Shown here: piece by piece, positions 45,161 through 54,219 of the stretch | Layout: each line of letters opens with the position of its first letter | How positions within the stretch are numbered: position 1 is the first letter of the stretch | Program-made: the position numbers and the translations under genes | Notes under the pieces: model-generated | What the model was told of the DNA's origin: nothing | What the model saw: only the letters and a program-made list of their open reading frames with translations | The model's database searches: none | Assembly: GCF_024494725.1 (NCBI RefSeq) | Contig: NZ_JANHDK010000004.1 | Span: 1 to 64,000, forward strand | Reading direction: 5' to 3' | From: Haloplanus ruber | Lineage (GTDB): Archaea; Halobacteriota; Halobacteria; Halobacteriales; Haloferacaceae | Length of the DNA stretch: 64,000 nucleotides

Positions 45161-46547
45161 CCCACGCCTAAAGGGGTGGGCTTGTCAGTGGACTCCCGGT
45201 CTGGCCACCGGAGCCGGTGGCAGACGAAAACTCGCCATTCCCGTTCAGTGTCCCTGACTTCAGGGCGACCTGACAGTTCGCCCGTCCAGAACCAGACTTG
45301 AGCCAGTTCTGGACAAGATACCATGCCACGTTCCGCGCCGCATTGTAGTCCGAGTGTAACTCTTTACCACACTTCAAGCACTTGAACTCGTCACCGTTGC
45401 GGTTATCCTCGTGCGTGAACCCGCACTCGCTTTGACTGCACTGCTGACTCGTGTACTGCGGTTTCACATCGTCCACGAGAATGCCGTACTCCTCGGCCTT
45501 GTACGAAATAAACTCCTGTAACTTGTTGAACGCCCACTGCTGGAACTTCTTCCCGTCCGAGATTCGCTCACGAATCTGGGTCAGATTCTCGACGGCAATC
45601 GCGTCACAGTCGTACCGTCGAGCTTCCTGTACGATTGCGAGCGACACTCGGTGCAAGTAGTCCTCGCTCCACTCACTAAACGAGTCACCTATGCTTTGGA
45701 TCGTGAGGTGGGCAGAGCGAGTGCCTGTTTCTTGTAGGGTGCCCCGCTTGCGCTCGTACTCGTCACGCTTGTGGTTCAAGAAGTCCGCGTTGCCGTAGAA
45801 TGCACCCGTGCTGGTGACTGCCAGAGACCCGTCCACGTTGAAATCGACGCCGAGAACCGTTCCGTTCTCGACTGCCGACACGTCCGTGTCAGGTTCTTTC
45901 TGGAAGTTCACGTGCAAGTAGTACTCGCCGTCGCGCTTGTGCAGTGTCGCGCTGTTCTGTTCCCATTCGGGATTGTTCCAGTACGTTTCGAACGGCGTGT
46001 CAGTCGCGTCTTCAGGAAGAACGTATTCGGCGCTCACTCGGTCTTCTGTTGTAGAGAGCGTGCAATAGTCGTCGTAGAACGTCACCGTTCGATTGTCGTA
46101 GACGACGACACTACCCCGGAACGTTGGCTTGCTGATGGATTGGTCTTCCTCGAAGTGCAGTTCCGTGCAGGAGTCAAGTGCTTGCGCGGCGAGTGACCGG
46201 GCGGCTTGGACGTGGTTCGCGGTGAGGTCGGTCTGGCTTCGTACGTCCTCATATGTCGCGTCGTGAAGTTCGTCCTTGCTGTCGATGATGTTGGCTGGGT
46301 TGTCGCTCCAACCGTAGTTGGTGACGTATTGTGCGGAATAACGGAACTGCTCGAACGTCTTATCAAGGAGAGCTTCCTCCTCAGACTCAAGCGCGGTGAG
46401 TTTCACTTCGCAGTTCCGGTTCAGCACTTGGTTCCAACATGATGCTCGTATTATTTAAACCCATCTGCTCAGGGTGGGGAGTTAGGAAGGCTATGCCTGT
46501 GGTTTGTTGCCGTACTGTCGGCTTCCTCCCACGGCTAAAGCCGTGGG
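45161..46547 (-). mobile_element. TnpB-only IS200/IS605-type element
   Basis: Hairpins of the same kind mark both ends: 46528-46547 (CCCACGGC, loop TAAA, GCCGTGGG, a perfect stem) and 45161-45180 (CCCACGCC, TAAA, GGGGTGGG, one mismatch) overlapping the tnpB stop codon. There is no tnpA transposase gene. Exact cleavage points are a few bases beyond the hairpins. A guide RNA (omega/reRNA) would be expected from the 3' end of tnpB through the right end. Confidence 0.7.
45168..46427 (-). CDS. tnpB: TnpB RNA-guided endonuclease
   Basis: A 419-aa protein. RuvC residues: the first Asp in VLGVDFNVDGSLAV (about residue 194), the Glu in AIAVENLTQIR (about 277), and the last Asp in HSDYNAARNVAW (about 363). 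The zinc finger reads CSQSECGF and CLKCG. All catalytic residues are present, so it is probably active. TnpB proteins use a guide RNA made from the element's right end to cleave DNA beside a short motif. It starts at GTG 46427; no closer in-frame ATG begins the family N-terminus. Confidence 0.88.
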   Translation of the reverse strand: MLNRNCEVKLTALESEEEALLDKTFEQFRYSAQYVTNYGWSDNPANIIDSKDELHDATYEDVRSQTDLTANHVQAARSLAAQALDSCTELHFEEDQSISKPTFRGSVVVYDNRTVTFYDDYCTLSTTEDRVSAEYVLPEDATDTPFETYWNNPEWEQNSATLHKRDGEYYLHVNFQKEPDTDVSAVENGTVLGVDFNVDGSLAVTSTGAFYGNADFLNHKRDEYERKRGTLQETGTRSAHLTIQSIGDSFSEWSEDYLHRVSLAIVQEARRYDCDAIAVENLTQIRERISDGKKFQQWAFNKLQEFISYKAEEYGILVDDVKPQYTSQQCSQSECGFTHEDNRNGDEFKCLKCGKELHSDYNAARNVAWYLVQNWLKSGSGRANCQVALKSGTLNGNGEFSSATGSGGQTGSPLTSPPL

Positions 46548-46608
46548 TTTCCGCCTTGCAATTCTAAGAGGTCCCGTTACTCCAACTGCGAGTAGCAGTC
46601 CCGAGATA

Positions 46609-46650
46609 GTTACCCCACAAAATACAACACAAATGGGTAAGTGGGGTAAC
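46609..46650. promoter_or_regulatory. 10-bp inverted-repeat operator at the start of the DUF6788-like gene
   Basis: GTTACCCCAC (46609-46618) and GTGGGGTAAC (46641-46650) are perfectly complementary with 22 bases between them, including AAAATACAAC. The right half ends 5 bases before the ATG at 46656. The same arrangement, with the same loop length, precedes the paralogue at 51131. It could be an operator or an RNA hairpin at the start codon. Confidence 0.65.
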
Positions 46651-46655
46651 GTGTA

Positions 46656-47006
46656 ATGCCCGACGACCCCAAACCAGATCCCCAGACCTTCCCGCGTACG
46701 TGGTCAATCGCCAGAAGCCTTGGAGTCGGTCGCTGCGTATGCCGAGTTGCTAGCGACTGGAAACGGGCGCAACGAGCCGAGGACGTCGCCGCGAAACGCG
46801 CTGCCGATGAAATCGACGAAGACGCCATCGCCGACCTCGAGGAGCGTGGGTTCGAAACCGACCCCGAGGCCTACAGCGATGTCCCATCAAAAGCGTACAT
46901 CACGATCAAGGAGACCAAGCCCGGCTACCACTACTACTGGCAGTGGCGCGAGGGCGACAGCTGGGCGAACGAGTATATCGGGCCGGCGGATCCGAATCGT
47001 CGTTAA
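46656..47006 (+). CDS. DUF6788-like protein, N-terminal third garbled by frameshifts
   Basis: A 116-aa protein. From DWKRAQRAEDVAAKRAADEI to the end (YITIKETKPGYHYYWQWREG) it is almost the same as the paralogue at 51131. Residues 13-38, however, are unlike it (TFPRTWSIARSLG and so on). Reading the DNA in the other frames restores LPAYVVNRQ and LESVAAYAELLA. Three single-base losses, near 46683, 46714 and 46753, explain this and together restore the frame. The protein may be non-functional. Confidence 0.6.
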   Translation: MPDDPKPDPQTFPRTWSIARSLGVGRCVCRVASDWKRAQRAEDVAAKRAADEIDEDAIADLEERGFETDPEAYSDVPSKAYITIKETKPGYHYYWQWREGDSWANEYIGPADPNRR

Positions 47007-50000
47007 TCGGCAAGCGTCAGTTGCGTCCCGTCGCTTCTAGGAGGTGGCCCAATCTGAACGCTGGCTGTTTCAGCGGATTCTGTCGTCTCTATCGCGTCAA
47101 AATGAGCCCGGACGATGGCGGCTATTTGCTCACTTCGCCTCATCGATGTGCCGTGGGGCTGAGTAGGCGACGACCCATCGGCCGGACAGTCGCCAATCTC
47201 AGCCGTGATCACACCGAGGGCATCCTCGGTCGTGTCGGGAGTCCCCGGCGTCGGGACCGGCGTCCAGAACGGCGACCACCACGGGATCAGTCTGGATTCC
47301 CAGTGCCCCTCATCGTCCTGGTCGAGGAAGCCAATCGCAGTGAGAAGGTCGCGATGCCGATCGTAGGAGCGCTGAGAGACGCCAGCCTCATCGACGAGTT
47401 CCGCCGTCGAAAGCTGATCACTCGCCCCGAGAACCGTCTTGAGGAGGCGACAGGCCGACGGTGGGAGTGTCGGGGCTAGACGGTCCGCTGGGAGCTGTGC
47501 AAGGCCATGTTCCAGATCATCCACCCTAAGGGTCTCACCGTCGTGAGTGGCCGCCGCGAGGTGTAGACAGACAGTTGCGACATCGTACGGGCTTGCACCC
47601 CGATCGTCGGTCGCCAACACGGACTGAAGCACGTGGGTGAGCTCGCGGAGTTCCGAACCCGCCCGGAAGCCCTTTTGTTCGAGATGTGTCTCAAGGACGG
47701 CCCGAATGCCGGCGTAAGTATTCGCCACGTGGACCGGCACCGTAAGCCCGAACGTGTCCTCAGTGCCTTGGGCGACCGGCTCCCGGACGTCGTCGTCCGC
47801 CGCCTCAAGCGCGCCACGGAGATCGGGTTGGAGCGTGGACGCCTCAGAGCCGACGATCACCCAGTCGGCGACTAGATCGGCAAGCGGGTCGGTCGGGTCG
47901 AACTCCACGCTCATCCGGCGTTTGAGCTTTGATTCACGGTCCTCGATGAGGTTTCGATAGGCGTTGTGGGCACCATACCCAGCCGATTTCGGGATCGTGT
48001 GTCGGAAGAACTGCGTGAAGTCGTTGAGTCGGGGTGAGTCACGCCGAAGTTGGTCGACGTCCGGGAGCCGAACCGTGATCTGGAGGTCAGTGCCGGCGGC
48101 GGCAAAGAGGTGTGTCGCCGACGCCAACAGGCCGTGGGCGTCTTTGAACAACTCCGTTTTGGCTTCCGTGTCGTTCCCGTCCAGCTCATCCAGCCGGCGG
48201 AGCAATCCACTGGAGACTTCTTGAAGCCGGTCGCGGAGTCCCACCCACGTCTCTTCGGCTCCCCCAAGCCAGCCGACTTGGGAGGCGTATCGAAGCACAT
48301 CCTCGGCGGCATCATCGAAGGCTCCGTCGTATGTCTCTTGGAGGCCGTCGCCAAGCGCCCCTCTGTTCAGCGGTCGGGCCCATGCCTTGTCGCTCAGTAA
48401 GATCGCCGAGAGACGTACCAGTGTTGCCAGTGGCCCACCCCATTGGACGACCGCAACCGTGGTGTCGTCGAAACAGGAGAGGTAGCCAGGGCGTCCATCC
48501 GCAAACCGATCAATCTCGTGGTCGAGGAGTGTCACACCATGTTCGCGAACAGGTGCCGTTAACCGGGCGTGCATCCCCCAACTATCCATCACACCACGGG
48601 GATCTGGCCCACTGAGCCACTGGACGTACTCGGCTCCATCCTCAATCTCACCGGTCGCGGCCAGCCACTCCTCTGCCGTAGCGGGTGCGTCGCCGTCGCG
48701 GCCGTCGTCGCCGCCGTCGCCGTCGGGGCCGGTGGGGGGTGGGGCCCTCGCCTCGCCGGCCCGATACACTGTACTTGTGTGCTCCTGTCGGGGGGCGTTA
48801 AGACGGGAGCCAGTTTCCGTGAGCGCCGCCTGATCAGGGTGTCGGACGTCGTAGTCATCGGTGAGTAACTGGGAAAGCGCGCCGCCCAGCGGCGTCAGTG
48901 TCGCCGTGTTGAACGTCCCCGACTGGTCGATATCGACAAGCCCCGCCGTCTCGAGACGGCCAAGGTACGCGCTGATACTCCCTGAGGCAAGGGCCACATC
49001 CGGATCGTCGGCAAGCGTTCGCGCTTGGCGCGGCTCAGCGCTCCGGAGCGCCCCCACAATACGAAGATGCCCATCGCCAGGGGTGAACTCCTGAGCGGCA
49101 TCATAGGCCGCCTGGGGCGTTCCTGTCTCGGTCTCGTTGCCCGTCTTTGAGTGGGACCCGCCCTCCGGATCAGTAAGATACGACTCGGCCCACTCGGTGT
49201 GGTCCCGCAGGATCCCTTCGGCCGCTTGCGAGCAACACACCACCCGGACATCGAACGCCGTCGCGAGGTGGGCAAACATCTGCAGCGCTCGTTCCCGGGT
49301 CGCCTTTCGAGCCCCCTCCCACGAGGCGGGGTCAAGGGTGAGTGTGATCGGAGTTTCCCGGTCACTCTGTGCATGGAGTGCGAGTGGGCCGGCCACGAGC
49401 GCGTCCAGCCCGCTGTTGAGCGGATCCTTCCCGGTTCCAATGGCAGTCAGTGCATCCCGGCGGTCGGCGCACTGTGTGTCGCTCGCAGTTGTCTCAGTAT
49501 CAATGTCAGTGTCAGCGCGAGCGTGCGTCGCAAGGAGTGTGCAGTACTGTTGAACGGCGGCAATCGCCTCTTGTTGGTCGCCGTCCGTCACGGCGATCGG
49601 GACGCCGCAGGCCTCAGCGAGCGCGGCGTCGTCGGAGCCATCGTATTCGTCCGCAATCTCACGGGCGAGGGCAGTGGTTCGAGGAAGCAGCTGTATCCAC
49701 AACTCGGGGAGCCAGTCACTCACTTGTGGCCCGACACGGGTGAGCCGGACCGCGTCGACGCGGGCTTGGCCTGGACGAGCGAGCGTGACCGACGCCCCCT
49801 CAGGGTCGGGGTCGGCATCAAACACATCCAGATCGACCTCCTCGGTGACGACATCAGCAAAGCGCCCGTCCTCGATACCAAGGGCAGCCTCGGCTTCTGC
49901 TTCGAGCCATTGATCACGACGGGCGAGATGGGCTTCGGCAGCGGTTGCAAACCGTTGAGATTGTTGTTCGAGGTAGCCGTCGGCGAGTGCTTCGAACCGC

Positions 50001-50374
50001 TGGCAGTACTCGTCCAACTCCGTGTCGACGTCAGCAGCGAATAGCGCGTCTTGCCGGTCGAAATAGTCGGAAACCTGCTTCTCGAGGGCCCTGTAGTCGT
50101 CGACGGACACATACCGATCGGCTTCGCCAGCGCGATCGGCGAGGATGCGCGCCCGGAGCTCACGAGCGACGTCGCGATCATCGGCTTGAGCGCGTGGTCG
50201 GAGGCGGTCGGCCTGCCAGACAGCACTACAACTGGGACACTGGACCTGCTCGTGGGTGTCGAGGCCCTCGACGAGCCAGTGACTTTGACAGCGCCGACAG
50301 CCGACGACGGAGTACGTCGGCTCGGCGTGGGGGCGAACATCGCTCTTGGAGGTGTAGGCAGGCGTATCGTCCAT
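47003..50374 (-). CDS. large plasmid protein with N-terminal zinc domain (DUF5817-like)
   Basis: A protein of 1123 aa. The N-terminus has a zinc-ribbon-like pair (CRRCQSHWLVEG, then CPSCSAVW) of the DUF5817 type. A coiled-coil or helical region follows (about 65-170). Short winged-helix-like stretches occur in the middle (SGSISAYLGRLETAGLVDI, about 445-470) and near the C-terminus (STAELVDEAGVSQRSYDRHR, about 1010-1030). Walker motifs are not seen. Proteins of this size and start are found on haloarchaeal plasmids, but their function is not known to me. The ATG at 50374 is used because the zinc domain starts soon after. It overlaps the end of the DUF6788-like gene by four bases. Confidence 0.65.
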   Translation of the reverse strand: MDDTPAYTSKSDVRPHAEPTYSVVGCRRCQSHWLVEGLDTHEQVQCPSCSAVWQADRLRPRAQADDRDVARELRARILADRAGEADRYVSVDDYRALEKQVSDYFDRQDALFAADVDTELDEYCQRFEALADGYLEQQSQRFATAAEAHLARRDQWLEAEAEAALGIEDGRFADVVTEEVDLDVFDADPDPEGASVTLARPGQARVDAVRLTRVGPQVSDWLPELWIQLLPRTTALAREIADEYDGSDDAALAEACGVPIAVTDGDQQEAIAAVQQYCTLLATHARADTDIDTETTASDTQCADRRDALTAIGTGKDPLNSGLDALVAGPLALHAQSDRETPITLTLDPASWEGARKATRERALQMFAHLATAFDVRVVCCSQAAEGILRDHTEWAESYLTDPEGGSHSKTGNETETGTPQAAYDAAQEFTPGDGHLRIVGALRSAEPRQARTLADDPDVALASGSISAYLGRLETAGLVDIDQSGTFNTATLTPLGGALSQLLTDDYDVRHPDQAALTETGSRLNAPRQEHTSTVYRAGEARAPPPTGPDGDGGDDGRDGDAPATAEEWLAATGEIEDGAEYVQWLSGPDPRGVMDSWGMHARLTAPVREHGVTLLDHEIDRFADGRPGYLSCFDDTTVAVVQWGGPLATLVRLSAILLSDKAWARPLNRGALGDGLQETYDGAFDDAAEDVLRYASQVGWLGGAEETWVGLRDRLQEVSSGLLRRLDELDGNDTEAKTELFKDAHGLLASATHLFAAAGTDLQITVRLPDVDQLRRDSPRLNDFTQFFRHTIPKSAGYGAHNAYRNLIEDRESKLKRRMSVEFDPTDPLADLVADWVIVGSEASTLQPDLRGALEAADDDVREPVAQGTEDTFGLTVPVHVANTYAGIRAVLETHLEQKGFRAGSELRELTHVLQSVLATDDRGASPYDVATVCLHLAAATHDGETLRVDDLEHGLAQLPADRLAPTLPPSACRLLKTVLGASDQLSTAELVDEAGVSQRSYDRHRDLLTAIGFLDQDDEGHWESRLIPWWSPFWTPVPTPGTPDTTEDALGVITAEIGDCPADGSSPTQPHGTSMRRSEQIAAIVRAHFDAIETTESAETASVQIGPPPRSDGTQLTLAD

Positions 50375-51083
50375 GCAGGGTGGACGTCGACCTTGCGCGT
50401 TGGCGGATCGACGAGCCGCCGTGCCCACGGACACTCTCGGTGCCCCTCAACCCGTCAAGAGACCGAGTTGGCGCTATGCGTCGCTCGCGATGAGGGGCAA
50501 ACATTTTGTCCGTGGGATGCGGAAGAACAAGCACACGGTGTAAGGTGTGCCCTGCGGTGCAATGGGCCGCGGTGGTGGGCCGAAGTGGGATTCGGCCCAC
50601 CCCTCTTCCACAACGCTGTGAGTGGGTACGTTAGCTCATTCCTTTCATAGATCCTCACTTCTGTCTTAACTTAAAAGTTGGCTCGGTGAAACAGTTTCTA
50701 GACCATGACAGATGGCAGCAGGACGGGCAGCTCATCACGACCCTGTTTGTGCTTCGGACTCGTTGTCTTGTCTCCTTCTGCAGGAATAGTCGGACATGGG
50801 CCCGACCGTCTTGAACGCCGTCAAACCGACACCAGTGAGCAACTATACACTCTTAAAAAAGTAGGGGGTGAGTGCCGTAGATTCCAGTTTTCACGGGGGG
50901 TGGGTGACTTCACTTCGGTAGAATATGAGAGGGCAATTTATTCTATCAAAAAAGGAATTGTAGGGCGTCTACAGTTTTCATGGGGTGGGGGTCAATAGGA
51001 GATCCCACGGGGCAAATTTGAAACAAACTTTGGGTGTTTCAAATAGTGGTTGTATTTAAATCAGCCACTGCTTCTCTCAGCAA
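50375..51083. other. region with two ORB-like direct repeats
   Basis: This gap of about 710 bp has no convincing gene. Two related segments occur 87 bp apart: CAGTTTTCACGGGGGGTGGG at 50885 and CAGTTTTCATGGGGTGGGGG at 50972. Each joins an AT-rich half to a G-run, as haloarchaeal origin recognition boxes do. They may be weak Orc1/Cdc6 sites or a separate set of protein sites. Confidence 0.4.
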
Positions 51084-51123
51084 TTACCCCACAAAATACA
51101 ACCTTATGGAACTCGTGGGGTAA
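51084..51123. promoter_or_regulatory. inverted-repeat operator of the second DUF6788-like gene
   Basis: TTACCCCAC (51084-51092) and GTGGGGTAA (51115-51123) are complementary with a 22-base loop that again begins AAAATACAAC. The ATG of the gene follows 8 bases later. This copies the arrangement at 46609-46650. Confidence 0.65.
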
Positions 51124-51130
51124 CTATGTG

Positions 51131-51499
51131 ATGTCCGACGAAACAAAACCAGACCCACCGGATCTCCCTGCGTACGTGGTCGAGCCCCTCGAAAAGCAAT
51201 CGCCAGAGGACCTGAAACTGATCGCCACCTACGCGGACGTGCTAGCTGACTGGAAACGGGCGCAGCGAGAAGATAATATCGCTGCAAAGCGTGCCGCCGA
51301 AGAAGTCGATGAAGAGACAATCGAAGAGATCGAGCAGCGTGGGTTCGAAACCGATCCTGAAGCCTATGAAGACGTCCCGTCAAAGGCGTACATCACGATC
51401 AAGGAGACAAAACCGGGCTATCACTACTACTATTGGCAGTGGCGTGAAGGAGACAGCTGGGCGAACGAGTATATTGGACCCGTCAGCCCGAAGGACTAG
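51131..51499 (+). CDS. DUF6788-like protein (122 aa)
   Basis: It starts with MSDETKPDPPDLPAYVVEPL and has a helical middle (LKLIATYADVLADWKRAQRE). The C-terminal domain is characteristic (VPSKAYITIKETKPGYHYYY, WQWREGDSWANEYIGP). The pattern matches small DUF6788-type proteins that may bind DNA. It is intact, unlike its paralogue at 46656. Its location beside the replication origin and its operator-like hairpin suggest an autoregulated plasmid-maintenance gene. Confidence 0.65.
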   Translation: MSDETKPDPPDLPAYVVEPLEKQSPEDLKLIATYADVLADWKRAQREDNIAAKRAAEEVDEETIEEIEQRGFETDPEAYEDVPSKAYITIKETKPGYHYYYWQWREGDSWANEYIGPVSPKD

Positions 51500-51723
51500 A
51501 GACGGTTCTCGTATCTTCGCTATTGCAGAAATTGCGGACACGGTGGTGGGTGGAGGGTCGGCCTGCAATGGCCGGGCGGATGCACGCCGGGTGTTCTGGA
51601 TCTTCTGGCCAAGAGTAGAGAATCGACGCAGAAGGATTGATGCCAACAGAGGTACCTTTGATCGAGGAGCGAGAAATCGTTGTCAGGTGATGAATATCAC
51701 GGTGGCAGCTCCACCGGATCGTG

Positions 51724-52095
51724 GACCCCCTCCCCCCGTTATCGAGTTGTAACGGCTCGTGGAACTGCGACGAAACGAATAAGCAACGAACCGGTAGAGT
51801 AGACGATATCGCCACGGAAAGGCAGTAACACGGGTATCACGTCTGTTTTTTGGTCGCATTCAGTAGGCAGTAACTCTATTAATGACACTATTATTATATT
51901 TTGTAGAGATAGTACTACGGACTAACTTGTAGAGGTAGGACATAAAACCACCTGATTCTAGAGAAGACTTCGGGGATCACTGTTCTCAGGCCATATGCAC
52001 CGATATTTTTGCATTTGAGCTCCCTTTCGTCGATTTCTGGCTGAGCGGTCCCCCTCCCTTATGATTTTACAACTCGACAACGGGGGGAGGGGGTC
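51724..52095. other. replication origin (inverted ORB pair around an AT-rich unwinding region)
   Basis: A 29-bp box at 51724-51752 is the reverse complement of 52067-52095 with one mismatch. The forward box reads TTACAACTCGACAACGGGGG, then a second G-run ending in GTC. Between them, about 51840-51960 is AT-rich (for example TATTAATGACACTATTATTA) and is a candidate unwinding element. The orc1/cdc6 gene starts 281 bases downstream. Inverted origin recognition boxes flanking AT-rich DNA next to an orc gene are the standard haloarchaeal origin layout. Confidence 0.85.
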
Positions 52096-52376
52096 GTCCG
52101 TCGTTGGAAATCGATCCGTGGCTTTCGATGATCCGTGAACCGACCCGAGGTCGAGATCCGAGTGGCCCGGCCTATTCTACCTGGAGACACAGCTGGTCGC
52201 GGAGAATACGGGCCTGCCGAGTCGGCTTGGTGGCCGCGGAAGGTTCCTTAGATCACGATAACGGTGAATGCTGGTATTCGTGAACCCTGTCTCTACGGTT
52301 CAGGTTCGTCAGTATCGCCGTTTTACATTCTGCTAGTGGTCCACTTTTTTATATTTGGAGATCAACACCCACGGCA

Positions 52377-53870
52377 ATGACCGACAATGGCACCGAGGGC
52401 CGAGGTGAGGGGGACTCGCCTGAAACGGTGACTAACGAGAACACTGATCCAAGGTCAGCTCAGGATACTCTTCCACATTCTGACGAATCTGAAGATACTA
52501 CAGGAGAAGATCTGGACGACGATCTCTCAACCGGCCAGGGGGAGGGGGCCGAGGATGCCTCTTCTTCGTCATCGAGCGATCAAATCTCAATTCGCGAACG
52601 GTTGCAGTCACAAGGTAGTAACAGTGTCTTCGCCGACAAGGATCTCGTCCGCCCGGAAACGATCATCGACGAGGATAGAATCGTCGGTCGCGATGAACAA
52701 CTGGAGCGGGTCATCGACAATCTGCGACCTGCGTTGGATGGCTCAGGACTCCCGAACATGCTCCTAAACGGTCCCTCGGGCACGGGTAAATCACTAATCG
52801 TCAATGCTGTCTGTAAGCAAATAATTGACCTCTGTGAAAGCCAGAACATCCGGTTCGGCGTCGTGAGTCTAAATTGTGAGCGTCCGAATTCGCTTGACCA
52901 AGCCGTCTATCGACTTGTGAGAACCGTTGCCGACGACGTCGGCGTGGAGCCTGGCGTCCCTCAGACTGGCGTTTCAACCGATCAAAAATTCGAGCGATTA
53001 TACGAACTCGTCGATAGCTACTACGACTCTGTCATATTCATCCTCGATGAGATTGATCTGCTTGTCGGACCATATGACGACAACGCATTCTCCTCGCTAC
53101 TATATCAGCTCTCGCGGGCTGAATCCCTCGGTAATATCCAGGGGAGCGTATCGGTGACGGCTCTGACGAATTATACTCATTTCATGGAGGATCTTAACAG
53201 CAGAGCCGAAAGCTCGTTCAACCCAGATGACATTTTCTTTGACGATTACGACGCGAACCAGCTCCGGGCCATCCTTGAGAATCGTCGGGATGCGTTCAAG
53301 GAAGGTGCGCTTCAGGGTGACGTGATTCCATTAGTCGCGGCGTTCGGCTCCCAGACCCATGGGGACGCACGAAAGGCGATCGACTTGTTCCGGTGGTCTG
53401 GTGAGATCGCCGAACGGGAAGGTTCTGATGTGGTTGCTGAGGACCATGTCCGAACCGCACAGGAAAAATACGATGAAAATCGGACTCTCAGACATGTTAA
53501 CGGCCTTGCGACACAGAAGAAGTTAGCACTCTATGCGACTGCTGCTGTTCAGCACTTTGCGGACGATCCTCCCGAAAAAATACCTGCCGGCGTCGGGTAC
53601 AACGTCTACCAATTCATCGCCCAATCGATCGATAGTGAGGACCACAATCGGGAAACCTACGTCAACAAGGTTACTGAACAAAAGACGTACGGCATTCTGG
53701 ATTACGAGCGCCGTGGCCGGGGTCGTGGTCGGGGTGTGCATATGTTCTTCTCACTGAACGAGGATCCAGAAGCGCTCATTAATACGGTCGAGGCCGACAG
53801 TCGAATCGGTAGTATTGAGCCGGAAATGATCCAGTCTGTGGTGAATGCCCAACTCCGGAAATTCGAGTAG
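52377..53870 (+). CDS. Orc1/Cdc6 replication initiator
   Basis: A 497-aa AAA+ protein. An acidic disordered N-terminus (1-70) is followed by Walker A GPSGTGKSLIV (about residue 133), Walker B IFILDEIDLLVG (about 222), the sensor-1 region VTALTNYTHFME and a C-terminal winged helix (about 400-495, RTLRHVNGLATQKKLALYA to ERRGRGRGRGVHMFF). It binds origin recognition boxes and loads the MCM helicase. It is encoded beside its own boxes, so it is the probable initiator of this replicon. Confidence 0.93.
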   Translation: MTDNGTEGRGEGDSPETVTNENTDPRSAQDTLPHSDESEDTTGEDLDDDLSTGQGEGAEDASSSSSSDQISIRERLQSQGSNSVFADKDLVRPETIIDEDRIVGRDEQLERVIDNLRPALDGSGLPNMLLNGPSGTGKSLIVNAVCKQIIDLCESQNIRFGVVSLNCERPNSLDQAVYRLVRTVADDVGVEPGVPQTGVSTDQKFERLYELVDSYYDSVIFILDEIDLLVGPYDDNAFSSLLYQLSRAESLGNIQGSVSVTALTNYTHFMEDLNSRAESSFNPDDIFFDDYDANQLRAILENRRDAFKEGALQGDVIPLVAAFGSQTHGDARKAIDLFRWSGEIAEREGSDVVAEDHVRTAQEKYDENRTLRHVNGLATQKKLALYATAAVQHFADDPPEKIPAGVGYNVYQFIAQSIDSEDHNRETYVNKVTEQKTYGILDYERRGRGRGRGVHMFFSLNEDPEALINTVEADSRIGSIEPEMIQSVVNAQLRKFE

Positions 53871-53923
53871 TAGTTACTTCGCTATCACACAACGTAATAG
53901 CGAGCGGGCAGCCTATTTCGGGC

Positions 53924-54219
53924 TTACTACTCGACAACGGGGGGTGTGACCGTACAGGTGGTCCTCTGGGAGGAAATCGAGACGCTCAGTTACAAGTCGA
54001 CAACGGGGGGTGTGGTCGTTCCGGTGATCCTCTGGGAGGAAATCAAGACGCTCAGTTACAAGTCGACAACGGGGGGTATTGTCCTTCTGGTAGTACTCTG
54101 GGAGATAGGTAGGACGTCCAGTTACAAGTCGACAACGGGGGGTATTGTCCTTCTGGTAGTACTCTGGGAGATAGGTAGGACGTCCAGTTACAAGTCGACA
54201 ACGGGGAGTGGTCGGAACC
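53924..54219 (+). repeat. five 66-bp direct repeats carrying ORB cores
   Basis: The core CGACAACGGGG is found at 53932, 53998, 54064, 54130 and 54196, exactly 66 bp apart. Each is preceded by GTTACAAGT (TTACTACT in the first). Between the cores the sequence is also repeated (TACTCTGGGAG, AGGACGTCCA in units 3 and 4; CTCTGGGAGGAAATC in 1 and 2). It lies directly after orc1/cdc6. The boxes all point the same way, in contrast to the inverted pair at the origin, so this may titrate the initiator or control copy number. The open frame across it on the minus strand is an artefact of the 66-bp (22-codon) period. Confidence 0.88.

Noticed and set aside
50705-50998. 97-codon plus-strand frame
   Set aside because: Overlaps the ORB-like repeats, mixed composition, no family; likely chance.
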